Positions 45,402 to 56,952 are shown, counted from the first letter of the stretch. The stretch: DNA of 64,000 nt from Patella vulgata (GCF_932274485.2 NC_065879.2:90329459-90393458), one strand, 5' to 3'. Numbers and translations: made by a program. Notes: generated from the sequence alone by a model not told the origin.

Positions 45402-46406
45402 TATATATTAATTCATGAATAGTTTACTGGGATTGTATTTATTGTTTAGTTTTATGATACACTAGTATTGTTTATATTGTTTAGTTGAAGTATATAGTTT
45501 AATAGTTTACTGGGATTACATTTAGTGTTTTATAATGCACTAGTATTGTTTATATTGTTTAGTTGAAGTATATAGTTTAATAGTTTACTGGGATTATATT
45601 AATTGTTTTGTTTTATGATACACTAATATTGTTTATATTGTTTAGAAATATAATCTAATATAACCGAATTATGGTTGTCAAACTGATGTTTATGTCATTA
45701 TGGACAAGAACTAGCCTAGGGATGTGTCAATGAAATTGGATCACACGACATATAGTCCAGATACTAGCAGAGGTTTGCGGTCTACAATAAATAGATATGA
45801 ATATAAGCTTTTGGGGTCACGACCAAGTATTAATTGGCTAGATTTATGAACACACATAATTAATATCTGTCTACTAGTATACGCTGTATTATACACCAGT
45901 ATTATAGTACACTAGCATTGTATACATTATTTAGTTTTAGTACACTGGTGTTGTATATATCCTTAGTTATTGTATATTTTGTTTGGCTTAAGTTCACTTG
46001 CATTGCAAACATTGTTTTGTTATAGTATGCTTGTACTGCATACATTGTTTAGTTTTAGTATACTTGTATTACTAGTATATATTGTTTAGTTTTAATTCAC
46101 TTGTATTGTATACAGTGTTTAATTTTAATATACATGTATTGCATACATTGTTTAGTGTTAGTATACTGGGATTGTATTTATTGTTTAGTTTTATAATACA
46201 CTATTATTCTTTATATTGTTTAGTTGAAGTATATAAATATATTAATAGTTTACTGGGATTGTATTTAGTGTTGAGTTATATAATATACTAGTATTGTTTA
46301 TATTGTTTAGTTGAAGTATATTAACATATTAATAGTTTACTGGGATTGTATTTATTGTTCAGTTTTATAATACACTAGTATTGTTTTTATTGTTTAGTTG
46401 AAGTAT
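45402..46406. repeat. ATTGTTTAGT minisatellite and unit-D end segment
   Basis: Long loose array of units such as ACACTAGTATTGTTTATATT plus GTTTAGTTGAAGTATAT, interrupted at 45660-45840 by a unique unit-end stretch (AACTAGCCTAGGGATGTGTC) that has an inverted counterpart at 58235-58430. Confidence 0.8.
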
Positions 46407-47772
46407 CTAAGCCAGAAAAAAAGACGTCAGGACGATTTCAAAATCAGAGATGCACTTTAATCAAATCATTCTAGAAAATGACTTACTAAATGGATCAAAG
46501 CAATTTTTGGTGAACAGTGTGTTGACACATTAGTGATTAATTCATCACAATTCCAAGACATTACGAAAAGGTTTAGAGTCTGTACGCAGTCTATATACCA
46601 GTATCTGGTGTGTTCTCCGCGAGTATCATTACATGAAGTGGACCACACGTTTGATGAACGCCATTGCACCTGAAAACACACTCTCAGAAAAACCTGGCGT
46701 AATCCATCGACCGTGTTTGGTCTCGGTACGACGTTCTTAAGTCCGGACTAAGGGCTGGTCAGTGCATAGCGCTGACACTGTTCTTATGTAGAAAGTCCCG
46801 AATAACTCTGGCGGTGTGGGCACGGGCGTTGTCATGCTTGAAAACGTTGTTTTGATGACGTGGGAAATGTGGTATGACGTGGGGTCTGAGAGCTTGATCG
46901 ATGTAGCGTGTTGCTGTGATGCCGCCTCCTCTCACTGGACCAAGATTTTGGAACACCACAGGACTCACTCTCTGGTTCGGGCCGATTCCACCCCGAACCA
47001 TTATGTTTGGACCTCCCCATGAGTCTCGTTCCATGACACATTGGTCAGAATAACGCTGGCCACGTCGACGCCATATTCTGGTCCTGCCATCTGCAGTTGA
47101 TACGCGATACCGACTCTCATCTGTGAACAAAACGGTTCTCCAGTGCCTGTGTCGCCAGTTCTGATGTTGATGGGCAAACTGTAGACGTTCACGTCGATGG
47201 CCAGGGGTAAGGTCTACGGCAATGGATGTTCTCTCTGGTGAGACGTCGGTGCACTATATCGGTACTGATGAGTCTTCCGTGTGTTCCCACTGTTTGACGT
47301 GCTATCTCAGATGCCTGTGTGAAGGAATTATGGCCGTCTGGTCGCCTTGTGGTAACCGTTGGTCTACTAGTTCGGGGGCGATCATCCGTGGTGTTGGTGG
47401 CCTGAAAGCGTTGCTGAAGCCTTAGATGGCCCGAACATTTACCTGGAAGTGATTGGCAACGGCTTGGACAGTGTGGCCAGCGTCGAGTCTTTCAAGCGCC
47501 CGGTTCCTCTGAGCTGTCGTGTGTCGTGGCATGCTGCTGATGTTGTAGTGTGAATGATTTAACTAGGTATGGGGGAGCATTTTATAAGGCTGTTCCTGGT
47601 GAACAGCACGTGCAGCATGAGTTACATGAAAATCATGGAGAACACACTACTATCTCAGAATTCAGGTTGCGTTTTTGAGAACATTTCCTGGGTTCAATTA
47701 TGTGTTTGCGAAGGAGCCTTGTCACAAATATACAATAAAACATTTGGCAAGTTTTATGCAATGCGTCTATTA
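46407..47772 (-). mobile_element. Tc1-like transposon, copy 2 (most complete)
   Basis: Tc1/mariner DNA transposon. The left end CTAAGCCAGAAAAAAAGACG resembles the inverted right end of copy 1. The transposase on the minus strand begins MPRHTTAQRNRALERL (about 47533) with the paired-domain-like HTVQAVANHF. The frame breaks after VRAI. Then follows RLQQRFQATNT and, in 47130-46759, the DDE core: FTDESRYRV (first Asp), GRTRIWRRRG, NIMVRGGI, and FKHDNARAHTARV plus DFLH (second Asp). The last acidic residue region is degraded. The right end is lost at the junction with a SINE-A at 47773. Inactive. Confidence 0.85.
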
Positions 47773-48132
47773 AGTGGGTGAGACCCTGGCTTGCTAACCT
47801 AGAGGTCCGGTGTTGGATTCCTACATTGGTCGAGAAAGTTCATCCAGATTTTCTGGCGTGGTTCTCCCTTGTCAGAGGTGCAATACGAGGGGGGGGGGGC
47901 TTACAAGGACAGCTGTCTATTCGTGCGGATGAGACGAAAAACCGAGCTCCCGTGTACACATTGTCGTACACTTAAAAGAACCCTTGACAGTTGGAATTCG
48001 ATATAAGAGTAGGTCGTAGTGCCGCTGTCCGGGCAAAATTTCCCTCATAGTACACTGTATGGCGTATGCTCGTCTTCATTAGCCCAGTTCGGAGCAGAAT
48101 AGTAAGAAGTTTAACCCCATTTCATTTCATTT
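47773..48132 (+). mobile_element. SINE-A, near full length
   Basis: Starts within the tRNA-like head (AAGTGGGTGAGACC), has the GTTGGAATTCGATATAAGAG block and ends TTTAACCCCATTTCATTTCA. A poly-G run interrupts the CTGACAAGGACAG region. It abuts the truncated Tc1 copy 2. Confidence 0.85.
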
Positions 48133-48247
48133 TCAAACTGGCCCGGAAAGTGTTGTTACTTTTACTCAGTTTACGCCTTCGCATACTATTTTATGTATCC
48201 ATTTACATTAAATAGTAAAGATGTTTTTTTTTTACATAAAATAGTAA

Positions 48248-48278
<31 letters not shown>

Positions 48279-49186
48279 TTTACAGTTGTACTTACATGGG
48301 GTTTACTCTTAATAATTTAAAAAAATTGTTTTATAATTTAATTTACAGAAGAAAAGAAGGTAACATTGAAATCTAATAAACTCACACCGGTCTCATGTCT
48401 TGTTGCGTCGATTCGTTTGGCTGATCATTCAAAACTGCGGTCACTTCGCGGGAAACTGTAATCGGAGCTTATTGGTCATAGCCTTATTGTGGTCGGAGTC
48501 GACAGAATGCCACGAATCGCCCGTATTCTTATTTGGTTCTTATACATTCGTATTGTTCGTAGCAGTTTGTAGTTCGGCCAGGAAAGTTGTTGTTTGTCAA
48601 ACACTTTCTTGGACGGTAAACGAATTTTGGAATCTTAAACCCGCCGTAGCCCCTTCTTATCGTCCGTAACAGCTTCCTATTGGATCCTTTACGAATAGTG
48701 TCAAATATCGTAAAACTTTCGTACCTTCATCGGCACCAAATGAGTCACTTGGGGTAAAAAAAAATACTTACCAAACACCCAATTTATACACTAAACTAAT
48801 TAAATATTTCAATTTGTCTGGATTACTCCAATAATAGACAAGTTAAAGCATCGGATTTCGCAAAAAAATGTTTTTAAAGTTAAGCTCAAGTAGCTATTTT
48901 ACATCGTAGCGTTAAATGAACATGTCCAACTTCCGACTCATTTGGCTGTCACCGGTCACATTTTGGGAGAACGTAGTGTATTCTTAACTGAATTCTGCAT
49001 ACCCATAAGCAATTCGACATATCCGTAACTCATTCGTAACAGAATCGCTTACATTCGGATAGATGATTCCTTCATTTCGTACCTTTATGGAGCAATCCGT
49101 AGGGATCGTAGCCCACATGAGAGCCACGCATAAGAAACTATAAATTATTACCTTGTATTAATATGGCGAACAATTTTTTGATAATC
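48133..49186. other. No gene seen
   Basis: AT-rich, with a (TA)n tract at 48253-48278. A 270-bp ORF at 48400-48669 has no recognisable domain or signal and is not supported. Confidence 0.4.
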
Positions 49187-49470
49187 GGGGGGTTGGATGG
49201 CTGAATGGTTAGCGTGCGCGCGCTGTATCATAAAGTCTGTCATTGAGTCGACTGGCGTGGTTTCAAATTCCCGGTTGCACGTGACAAGGAGTAGGGTCGC
49301 CTGTCCAACCTCGTGGGTTTTCTCCGGGTCCTCCGGTTTCCTTCCACTGCTAAAGAATCCTATGCGCAAGCGAATTATTGAAATAAAATTAAAAACCATA
49401 TGTTAGTCCCGAAATGACCTAGTTTGTGTCGAGTGGACGTTAAACCCCATTTCTCTCTCTCTCTGTCTCT
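49187..49470 (+). mobile_element. SINE-B, full length
   Basis: GGGGTTGGATGGCTGAATGG head, CACGTGACAAGGAGTAGGG, CTCCGGGTCCTCCGG, and tail AGTGGACGTTAAACCCCATT followed by CT-rich sequence. Two further 3' SINE-B scraps follow at about 49505-49560 and 49685-49740, inside a CT-rich region (49455-49600). Confidence 0.85.
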
Positions 49471-49774
49471 CTCATCATTCTCCCTCTCTCCCTCTCTCTC
49501 TCTCTCTCTTCATTAGCCCCAAGATTACTTAGTTTGTGTCAAGTGGACTTAAATCTCTCTCTCTCTCTGTCTCTCTCTCTGTCTCTCTCTCTCTCTCGTG
49601 TCGATTATCAATCTGATTAAAATACAGAACTATTTTTCGTTTCGTTTTTTTTATACTTTCCATGGCCTCCAATGTATGAAGAGACTTGGTCCCGAAATGA
49701 CTTAGTTTGTGTCTAGTGGACGTTAAACCTCATTTCTGTCTTTTTTATGTATGAAGATCTGACCGGTTGCAGTG

Positions 49775-50560
49775 TTAATTCACTTGTATTGTATACAGTG
49801 TTTAATTTTAATATACATGTATTGCATACATTGTTTAGTGTTAGTATACTGGGATTGTATTTATTGTCTAGTTTTATAATACACTATTATTCTTTATATT
49901 GTTTAGTTGAAGTATATAAATATATTAATAGTTTACTGGGATTGTATTTAGTGTTGAGTTATATAATATACTAGTATTGTTTATATTGTTTAGTTGAAGT
50001 ATATTAACATATTAATAGTTTACTGGGATTGTATTTATTGTTCAGTTTTATAATACACTAGTATTGTTTTTATTGTTTAGTTGAAGTATCTAAGCCAGAA
50101 AAAAAACGTCAGGACGATTTCAAAATCAGAGATGCACTTTAATCAAATCATTCTAGAAAATGACTTACTAAATGGATCAAAGCAATTTTTGGTGAACAGT
50201 GTGTTGACACATTAGTGATTAATTCATCACAATTCCAAGACATTACGAAAAGGTTTAGAGTCTTTACGCAGTCTATATACCAGTATCTGGTCTGTTCTTC
50301 GCGAGTATCATTACATGAAGTGGACCACACGTTTGATGAACGCCATTGCACCTGAAAACACACTCTCAGAAAAACCTGGCGTAATCCATCGACCGTGTTT
50401 GGTCTCGGTACGACGTTCTTAAGTCCGGACTAAGGGCTGGTCAGCGCATAGCGTTGACACTGTTCTTATGTAGAAAGTCCCGAATAACTCTGGCGGGGTG
50501 GGCACGGGCGTTGCCATGCTTGAAAACGTTGTTTTGATGACGTGGGAAATGTGGTATGAC
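49775..50560. repeat. Inserted duplicate of 46092-46878
   Basis: About 785 bp, roughly 98-99% identical by eye to 46092-46878, spanning part of the minisatellite and the 3' third of Tc1 copy 2. It is flanked on both sides by the same 17 bp (GACCGGTTGCAGTGTTA at 49761-49777 and 50558-50574), of which about 12-14 bp are not explained by microhomology with the source. It therefore looks like an insertion of a DNA or RNA copy with target duplication. Confidence 0.85.
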
Positions 50561-50574
50561 CGGTTGCAGTGTTA

Positions 50575-50852
50575 GGTCGCGTCCGTGGTCACACGAACGG
50601 TTTTCGACCCTATGACGTCAAAAACTCACCGCAACAGAACGCTTCATTGACCAATTCCTCTAATCAACCAAAGCACGTGTTAAATACATTCATAATCGGA
50701 AATCCAAATCAAGCTTTTGGAAAGCTAAACCCACATTTCCAAAAATCCCTTTGACAGATTTGCTTGGTGTAAAACCTTTCTTGTACTAGATAATAAAATA
50801 ACTTATTATAGCAAATATAAATATTTGGACACAACAGAGGTCAATATCACCC
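50575..50852. other. No gene seen
   Basis: Continuation of the sequence interrupted by the duplicate insertion. A short ORF (61 aa) is not supported by any feature. Confidence 0.4.
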
Positions 50853-51125
50853 TGAGAGAGAAATTGGGTTTAACGTCCACTCGACACAAACTAGGTCATT
50901 TGGGGACTAACACATGGTTGAATTTTATTTCAATCATTCGCTTGCGCGTGGGGGTCTAAAGCAGTGGGAGGAAACCGGACGACCCGGAGAAAACCCACGA
51001 GGTTGGACATGTCACCCTACTCCTTGTCACGTACAACCGGGAAATCGAAATCCCACCAGTTGACTCAATGACAGACCGTGTGATACAGCGCGCGTGTGCT
51101 AACCATTCGGCCATCCACCACCCCT
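50853..51125 (-). mobile_element. SINE-B, full length
   Basis: GAGAGAGAAATTGGGTTTAA at the tail end through GCTAACCATTCGGCCATCC at the head, on the plus strand. Confidence 0.9.
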
Positions 51126-51539
51126 GCAAAATACAGCGCTTCGTGTATATGCTAATATCAAGAAACGTTAAATTCTGTACAGGGTCCCAACATAATTTAC
51201 TAACTTTCAGGACAAATCCCAAACCTATCAAATATTGTTTTTACTTCTGTAGCTTGCCCAATTAAAGTTTCTCTCGTGTAAGTACATTGAAACTTGTTTT
51301 CCTTCCTTTGCATCGCCATTTAGACCCCCGCAAGAAAATGTCCCAACCTTGGCGTTTGTTTTGAACATGCTCAAAACAAAAGCCGTGACTCGGCGATCAT
51401 TGACAACCATGGAGACCACAGCACGATTGCTGGCGTTTCCACCACGCTTTTACCACGCTTATGACGATATCGACGCGCTCTGAGCCCATTTTCCGTCGCA
51501 GTAGCAGCGCAGGAAGGACGCCACTCCGGTCTGACGGGG

Positions 51540-52740
51540 GTATTAGCAATCAACGGTCCGGATAGTTTTGTAAAAATGAAAGGAGCGCTGCTAAGGCCAA
51601 ATGGTAACACTATAAATTTAAATACACTAGTAGCTGTTTTGCATTAATATGTGTTTTGTTGTTAAAATATCTTATTTCATTAAGAAACTTCCATGAAAAA
51701 CCTAAATTTTATGTATGAGGATAAATATATATATCAATGTGATGAAAAGCCAAATTAACCATCCAAGAATTATTATTTACATAAATAAATGCAGTTTTAA
51801 TATCCTCGTACTTTTAAATGCTCTTCTTCCAAAGATGCTTGCTTGCTGACCGCAAATCCAAAATCAAATGTTTGTACCGCTACTTTGAAGCCACTTGAGA
51901 AAATAATAAAATAGCCTGTACCACTGGGCCTAGATCTAGGTCAGTTGGTGAGCAGACGACAGTACAAAATAACCGTGTTTCAAAGAAGATTTATTATTAC
52001 TTTCGTAAATAATCCCCGGATCGGAATAGAACGGAATTTTGTACCTATATTTAATACATTCAGACATAATCAAAAGACCCAATACCGCTCCTAATCTTCA
52101 CTTTACATAGATTTCGGAAGAACCACTTTCATATTTATAAAAATCACGTGTAAAATCGTCTTTAATCTTCTCCCTCGTTAGTCAAAGTATTAAAATACTC
52201 ATCTTTTACAAAATATTCATATTGAAATTTGCTGGGATTGGTAGTTCGCGTCTCTAACCTTTGAAATTTTGCTCAGAATTTCTTTCTTTTTTAAGAACTT
52301 TCGCCTCTGCACGGTAAATCTTCTTTTCATCACCTAAATCACCAGCTAAAAGATGGGCCTCATAAAACGTTAGAGTCCCCCCCCCCTTCAGAGGAATCTG
52401 CAATTTGTATCAACTTTGTACGTTTATTTATCTTCTCTCTGCAATTTTTTAACAACTCTTTAGTATAATCATGTTTATTCCCATTAACAGCTCATAAAGC
52501 GTGGGTCATAATTTCTGAAAGGTCTGAATTATAAGTAAACTGGTCTTTCTTACCGTTGTTTCTCCATACATGTTCCTTTTCTCCTTTCAATTTCTTCACA
52601 CTACTAGAAGTCCCACCTACTTCATTCTTCATAGCAGAAATTTCGGTATCTTTTCTATAACGTAAAAAAATCGTTCAAATCCCGCTTTCGAGACTTCAAT
52701 TGATGTAGAATATCTGTTAAGGTAACAGAATCTGATGGCT
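51540..52740 (-). mobile_element. DIRS-order retrotransposon fossil (Ngaro/DIRS-like)
   Basis: Two parts of a tyrosine-recombinase retrotransposon in the expected order on the minus strand. An ORF1-type region (about 52270-52660) carries KLIQIADSSEG and nearby KLKGEKEHVWRNN, characteristic of the first ORF of Ngaro/DIRS elements as I know them. A short reverse-transcriptase piece (about 51550-51615) reads LPFGLSSAPFIFTKL. It is broken in several places and most of the element, including the recombinase, is missing. Flanking repeats were not found. It appears old relative to the Penelope-like element next to it. Confidence 0.65.
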
Positions 52741-53290
52741 TGATCCATGCCATCATTGGAAAAAACGTGGTGTTTGTAAAACGCTCATGCAACAATATGA
52801 AAATAATTTTCCTCTAATTCCTACGTCAAACGAGGAAAATAACATTTGCCAGGCCCGCCGTCCTGCACAAACAACAATAGGAAACCACGTCGGAAAACCC
52901 CGATGAACTTTGTCGGCCCTAATCGAGGAACGACCCATCTATATTATATGTAAGATTCTTTTTCTCTCTTTATATTTTTATGCATTTTTATTTTTATATC
53001 TGTTAATAGTTTTAAATTGAACAATTGCCATTACACAATATACTATACTGTGTAATTAATAAACCTCAAAGTTCAAACGATTTCCCTTTGTTTCATACGT
53101 GTTATATTTCTAGTTTCATTCCGTCACGTTACCAGTACATATTGTGAAATCAGTACACGCTTGAGCACGAGCTCTTCTATCAATCTACTCACATACGTCG
53201 AATATCTAACCTTGTCTCTCTGCTAATTTACTTTTTGTCTCGCATTTTCCATTTCTTAGAACAAATACCACAGTAAACAAATACTGCACA
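52741..53290. other. Spacer with a SINE-A scrap
   Basis: A minus SINE-A fragment at about 52845-52940 (TTGCCAGGCCCGCCGTCCTGC, GATGAACTTTGTCGGCC). The rest is AT-rich without genes. Confidence 0.6.
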
Positions 53291-53432
53291 ACATTCTATA
53301 TAGATACATTTTATTCCCCCCCCCCTCTTCTCTTCACTCTCTACTGTATCTCGTCTTTACAGCTTTCTTATCTTGTCGCATTTGCACGTCCACACAAGCA
53401 GTTTTTTCCCCCAACCCCACCACTACTGGAAC

Positions 53433-54920
53433 ATGGATAGGCCCCGCACCAGACGCCCATTCCTTCCCACGCCAACGCAACTACCAATGGAATGGCCACA
53501 GCTACGAAGCAGATTCCAACCACCACCAGGCTTCCACCAACCACCACCAGGCTTCCACCAACCACCACCAGGCTTCAACCAACCACCACCAGGCTTCAAC
53601 CGACCACCACCAGGCTTCAACCGACCACCACCCGGATTCCGCTACCAGCACCAACCAAGTCGACAACCAAACCAGCGCCAACCAAAAAGACAACCAAACC
53701 AGCGCCAACCACCCCCAGAAAATGCAGGTGTCGTGAAAGCCTTCTTTCAGGTCCTCCAATGCCTCCACCACTTGACCATTATGGAGAGTCAGGAGAATGG
53801 AACACCAACCAGAAGTTTCACTTGGAATATCCAATACCTGAATAAGTTCGTGAAGCCGGCCATGAAGACGCCTACCATAGCCACTACCATTGAGACATCG
53901 AACTTGAAATGGGCCAAGGACGTCGCCTCATCCCTGTCGACACACTACCGAGCCATGCTAGCGGAGAAACTGGAGTACTTGAAGTCACGTCACTTTACCA
54001 AAGATGCTGTACAAGAGTACTCTAGCCACTCCCTAGCATGGGCCAAGAAGTCCTACGGCAAGCGACTTCAGGATAGTGTGAAGACTGAGTTCCACCGCCT
54101 ACTGTCCACGGTCTCTAAAACTGTCACGCCCCCTCCCCCATCACCCATGCACATTACGCACAACCTTCTCCGGGACACACCAAAACGATACACACCCAAC
54201 AAGAGAAAATTATCCCCTGGAAAAGGCACTTGCATTAACACTCCCTCGAAGCGTGCAGCTAGATCAACCAGTTCGCCCCGGGCTGTGTCTGGCTCACCTA
54301 CTTCCTCGGGATCTATATCGCCACTAAACGCGCTTGTCGACTGTCTGTCCCCTAGATCGCCCATCATTCCTAACCCTAGAATCGCCACCAGATCTTCCAC
54401 CAGATGTAGGCGATCACTCAACCTATCCCTAAAGAGACCTCACAGCTACAAAGGTAAAGACGAGAAGGATTTATGGTTCCTACCACCCGTCATGGCAAAG
54501 ACCCTGGTTATTGGATCCTCTAACCTGGCTAGGATTGCATCCTTCGTCGAGGACTGGGAGATCCATAGCTACTCTGGAGCCAAGATCAGCCACATCAAAC
54601 AGATACTCCAGAACTACATGGGTCCTGCACCAGAGGAATTAGTGATACACGTCGGGCTCAACAACAGGGAGGAAAGTGGACCAAGGATACACGAGCAGAT
54701 GCTAGATCTACTCAAGGTGACCAGAGCAGCTTTCCCAACAACCAAGCTCTTCGCCACACAGATCCCCACTTCTTCCCGACTCCGACAAGAAAATCCGATC
54801 GCCTACCAAAACATCACCAGCTACAACCAACTGATCTCCACTGCACCTTCACCAAACGCCACCACATTACCAACCTTCAAGGGCAAAATAGAACTGAAAG
54901 GTAACGACGCAATCCACTGA
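53433..54920 (+). CDS. ORF1 of Penelope-like element, SGNH-like domain
   Basis: Start chosen at the first ATG (MDRPRTRRPFLP); about 495 aa. Residues 20-75 carry six copies of a QPPPGF-type heptad from a 21-bp repeat, followed by QPNQRQPKRQPNQRQP. The middle is basic and serine/proline-rich. Residues about 350-495 look like an SGNH/GDSL-type fold: block I TLVIGSSNLARIA, an HSYSGAKISHIKQIL strand, block III-like VIHVGLNNREESG, and block V-like KGNDAIH (Asp and His of a catalytic dyad). The stop directly follows DAIH; the downstream codons SPDTAIEIINCW continue the family-like ending, so the last helix is cut off. Esterase-like ORF1 proteins are known from CR1-type LINEs. In the Penelope order I do not recall one. 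Role unknown; RNA or membrane association is speculation. Confidence 0.65.
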   Translation: MDRPRTRRPFLPTPTQLPMEWPQLRSRFQPPPGFHQPPPGFHQPPPGFNQPPPGFNRPPPGFNRPPPGFRYQHQPSRQPNQRQPKRQPNQRQPPPENAGVVKAFFQVLQCLHHLTIMESQENGTPTRSFTWNIQYLNKFVKPAMKTPTIATTIETSNLKWAKDVASSLSTHYRAMLAEKLEYLKSRHFTKDAVQEYSSHSLAWAKKSYGKRLQDSVKTEFHRLLSTVSKTVTPPPPSPMHITHNLLRDTPKRYTPNKRKLSPGKGTCINTPSKRAARSTSSPRAVSGSPTSSGSISPLNALVDCLSPRSPIIPNPRIATRSSTRCRRSLNLSLKRPHSYKGKDEKDLWFLPPVMAKTLVIGSSNLARIASFVEDWEIHSYSGAKISHIKQILQNYMGPAPEELVIHVGLNNREESGPRIHEQMLDLLKVTRAAFPTTKLFATQIPTSSRLRQENPIAYQNITSYNQLISTAPSPNATTLPTFKGKIELKGNDAIH

Positions 54921-55054
54921 AGCCCAGACACGGCCATAGAGATCATCAACTGCTGGATGAGGAAATTAAACTAGGATTAGGGAAAAGGAATGAGAAGCCG
55001 TCTTTAGGACAGACAGTTGTCAATTTGAGCGACAGACTTCTCAACCCCCTAGAA

Positions 55055-56950
55055 ATGAACATTCTTGATAAAGGCCTTAAATTCATCCCAACCCCCACAA
55101 TAACATCCATAGACCCCATCACCCAGGCAACCGATCGCTTCCAAAGAACACTTTCGTTGACTTATTTTTTTAGGAACAAACCCGGCAGAGGTAAAAAATT
55201 ATTCCCAGCAAAATCCACATGGAAACCACCTAAAAAGTCATTATCACCAGCCATCCTAAAAACTTTCGACGAAATGAATATAGAAATATCATCCATTCAA
55301 CGACAGTCACAAAAACCAAATCTCAACCGAGCAACTAAAACGGCATTAAACACTCTTAAAAAAGACAAAAACATAATAATTAAGAAAAGCGACAAAGGCT
55401 CGTGTTGTGTCATAATGAATCGCGCAGACTATATCTCAGAGGCAGAAAAACAATTAAGTAATCCTATACATTACACTAAATTAGACCAACCCATCTTTAA
55501 GGACACCGCAAATTTAATAAACAACATCTTATATGAATTGCAGGATAAGGTATACATAACAGCAAAACAATATGATTATCTATCTGCTAAATCTGGCTGC
55601 CGACAAAGACAGCTCTATACACTACCAAAAATACATAAAAATCCAGAAACAGAATGGTTTATACCTAATAAAATACCCAAGGGACGCCCAATAATATCAG
55701 ACTGTGGCAGCGAATCATACAACGTATCACAATATATAGACCATTTCTTATTACCCCTAGCATGCCAACACCCATCCTACCTTAAAGACACTAACGATTT
55801 CATTCAGAAAATCAAACAGTTAAGAGTCCCCGAACACACCGTTTTAATATCCGTACAAAGCATGTACACGAACATTGATAATAACACAGGTATTAAAGCA
55901 GTTAGGAAAGCATTTCTTAGGAACCCGCAAGCCTCCAGGCCGGACGAAGAAATCCTCAAACTACTCGACATTTGTCTGAGGAGGAATGACTTCGCTTTTA
56001 ACGACCAAGTATACCTTCAGTCTTTCGGAACTGCGATGGGAAAAGTTCTGCCACTCTGTCCATTAAAACCAGATTTCTATGGGCGGTTTTTAGATGACGT
56101 TTTCATAGTCTGGACCTACACACTAGACGAATTTTGGACGTTTTTCAACATTCTGAACCATCATCATCCATCTGTCAAATTAACCGCAAATGTAAGCCAT
56201 AACAGCATAGATTTCCTTGATACTACCGTTTGTAAAAGTAACAACACCAAAATCACAGGCCAATTGGAAACTAAAGTATTTTTCAAAGAAACCGACACAC
56301 ATCAATTATTGTTCAAAAGCTCCTTTCACCCAAAACATACATTCTCTGGCATCATAAAATCTCAGATTCTCCGTTTTCATAGGATATGTACTCAGAAGAC
56401 CGACTTTGAGTCAGCATGTACATTGGTATTTAGCAAACTAAGGGAAAGGGGGTACTCCAAACGCTATCTACGACGTATAAAAAACAACACTCTAGCTGAG
56501 ATTGCCGCCAAAGAAACAAATAATATACAATCAGCACATAAAACCAAAATTTGTGGCCATCCAAGATGTCAAACATGCAAAATCTTAAACATATCCGACC
56601 ATTTCCATAACAAAACATCTGGCACAAAATTCCCAATATTAGACCAACTTTCACGCAGTAGTTCAAACATAATTTATCTAATCTCATGCAGAAAATTTGA
56701 CAAGCAATACGTAGGCGAGACTCAAAATGCACTTAGGGAAAGAATTAACGGTCACCGGTCTGACATAGTCACCAAAAAAGACAAACCTGTCTCAATTCAT
56801 TTCAACCAACCAAATCATGACATTTCTGATCTCATTGTCACGCCAATAGAAAAGACCAAGAGCGACTTTGAAACTTCAGAAGAAATTAAAACGTTTAGGC
56901 TAACAAGAGAAAGATTCTGGATTGACAAATTGAAAACAACAGCCCCCTAG
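55055..56950 (+). CDS. ORF2 of Penelope-like element: RT plus GIY-YIG
   Basis: About 631 aa from the ATG at 55055; the upstream frame is open to about 55016 (NLSDRLLNPLE). The N-terminal region has KGLKFIPTP. The reverse transcriptase has KSDKGSCCVIMNRADY, LYTLPKIHK, IPKGRPIISDCGS, a motif-A region ISVQSMYTNID, a GTAMGK motif and GRFLDDVFIVW (catalytic Asp pair), then IDFLDTTVCKS and RGYSKRYLRRI. A cysteine linker CGHPRCQTC leads to the GIY-YIG endonuclease: NIIYLISCRK, KQYVGETQNALRERINGH, and FWIDKLKTTAP at the end. Two parts of the RT core depart from the family: motif A lacks its usual acidic start, and the stretch between GTAMG and LDD is too short. The copy is thus probably catalytically dead although the frame is open. 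Confidence 0.8.
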   Translation: MNILDKGLKFIPTPTITSIDPITQATDRFQRTLSLTYFFRNKPGRGKKLFPAKSTWKPPKKSLSPAILKTFDEMNIEISSIQRQSQKPNLNRATKTALNTLKKDKNIIIKKSDKGSCCVIMNRADYISEAEKQLSNPIHYTKLDQPIFKDTANLINNILYELQDKVYITAKQYDYLSAKSGCRQRQLYTLPKIHKNPETEWFIPNKIPKGRPIISDCGSESYNVSQYIDHFLLPLACQHPSYLKDTNDFIQKIKQLRVPEHTVLISVQSMYTNIDNNTGIKAVRKAFLRNPQASRPDEEILKLLDICLRRNDFAFNDQVYLQSFGTAMGKVLPLCPLKPDFYGRFLDDVFIVWTYTLDEFWTFFNILNHHHPSVKLTANVSHNSIDFLDTTVCKSNNTKITGQLETKVFFKETDTHQLLFKSSFHPKHTFSGIIKSQILRFHRICTQKTDFESACTLVFSKLRERGYSKRYLRRIKNNTLAEIAAKETNNIQSAHKTKICGHPRCQTCKILNISDHFHNKTSGTKFPILDQLSRSSSNIIYLISCRKFDKQYVGETQNALRERINGHRSDIVTKKDKPVSIHFNQPNHDISDLIVTPIEKTKSDFETSEEIKTFRLTRERFWIDKLKTTAP

Positions 56951-56952
56951 GT

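Larger units (their letters stand above)
41820..45850. repeat. Large inverted repeat, left arm (unit D)
   Basis: Contains introns and exons 7-8 of copy D, the minisatellite, Tc1 copy 1 and the unit-end segment. Pairs in opposite orientation with 58235-63545. The arms differ by SINE insertions, the Tc1 internal deletion and the stalk repeat number. Confidence 0.8.

Noticed and set aside
53502-53834. 110-aa minus-strand ORF with tryptophan-rich repeats
   Set aside because: Shadow of the proline-rich repeats in ORF1 of the Penelope-like element on the other strand.
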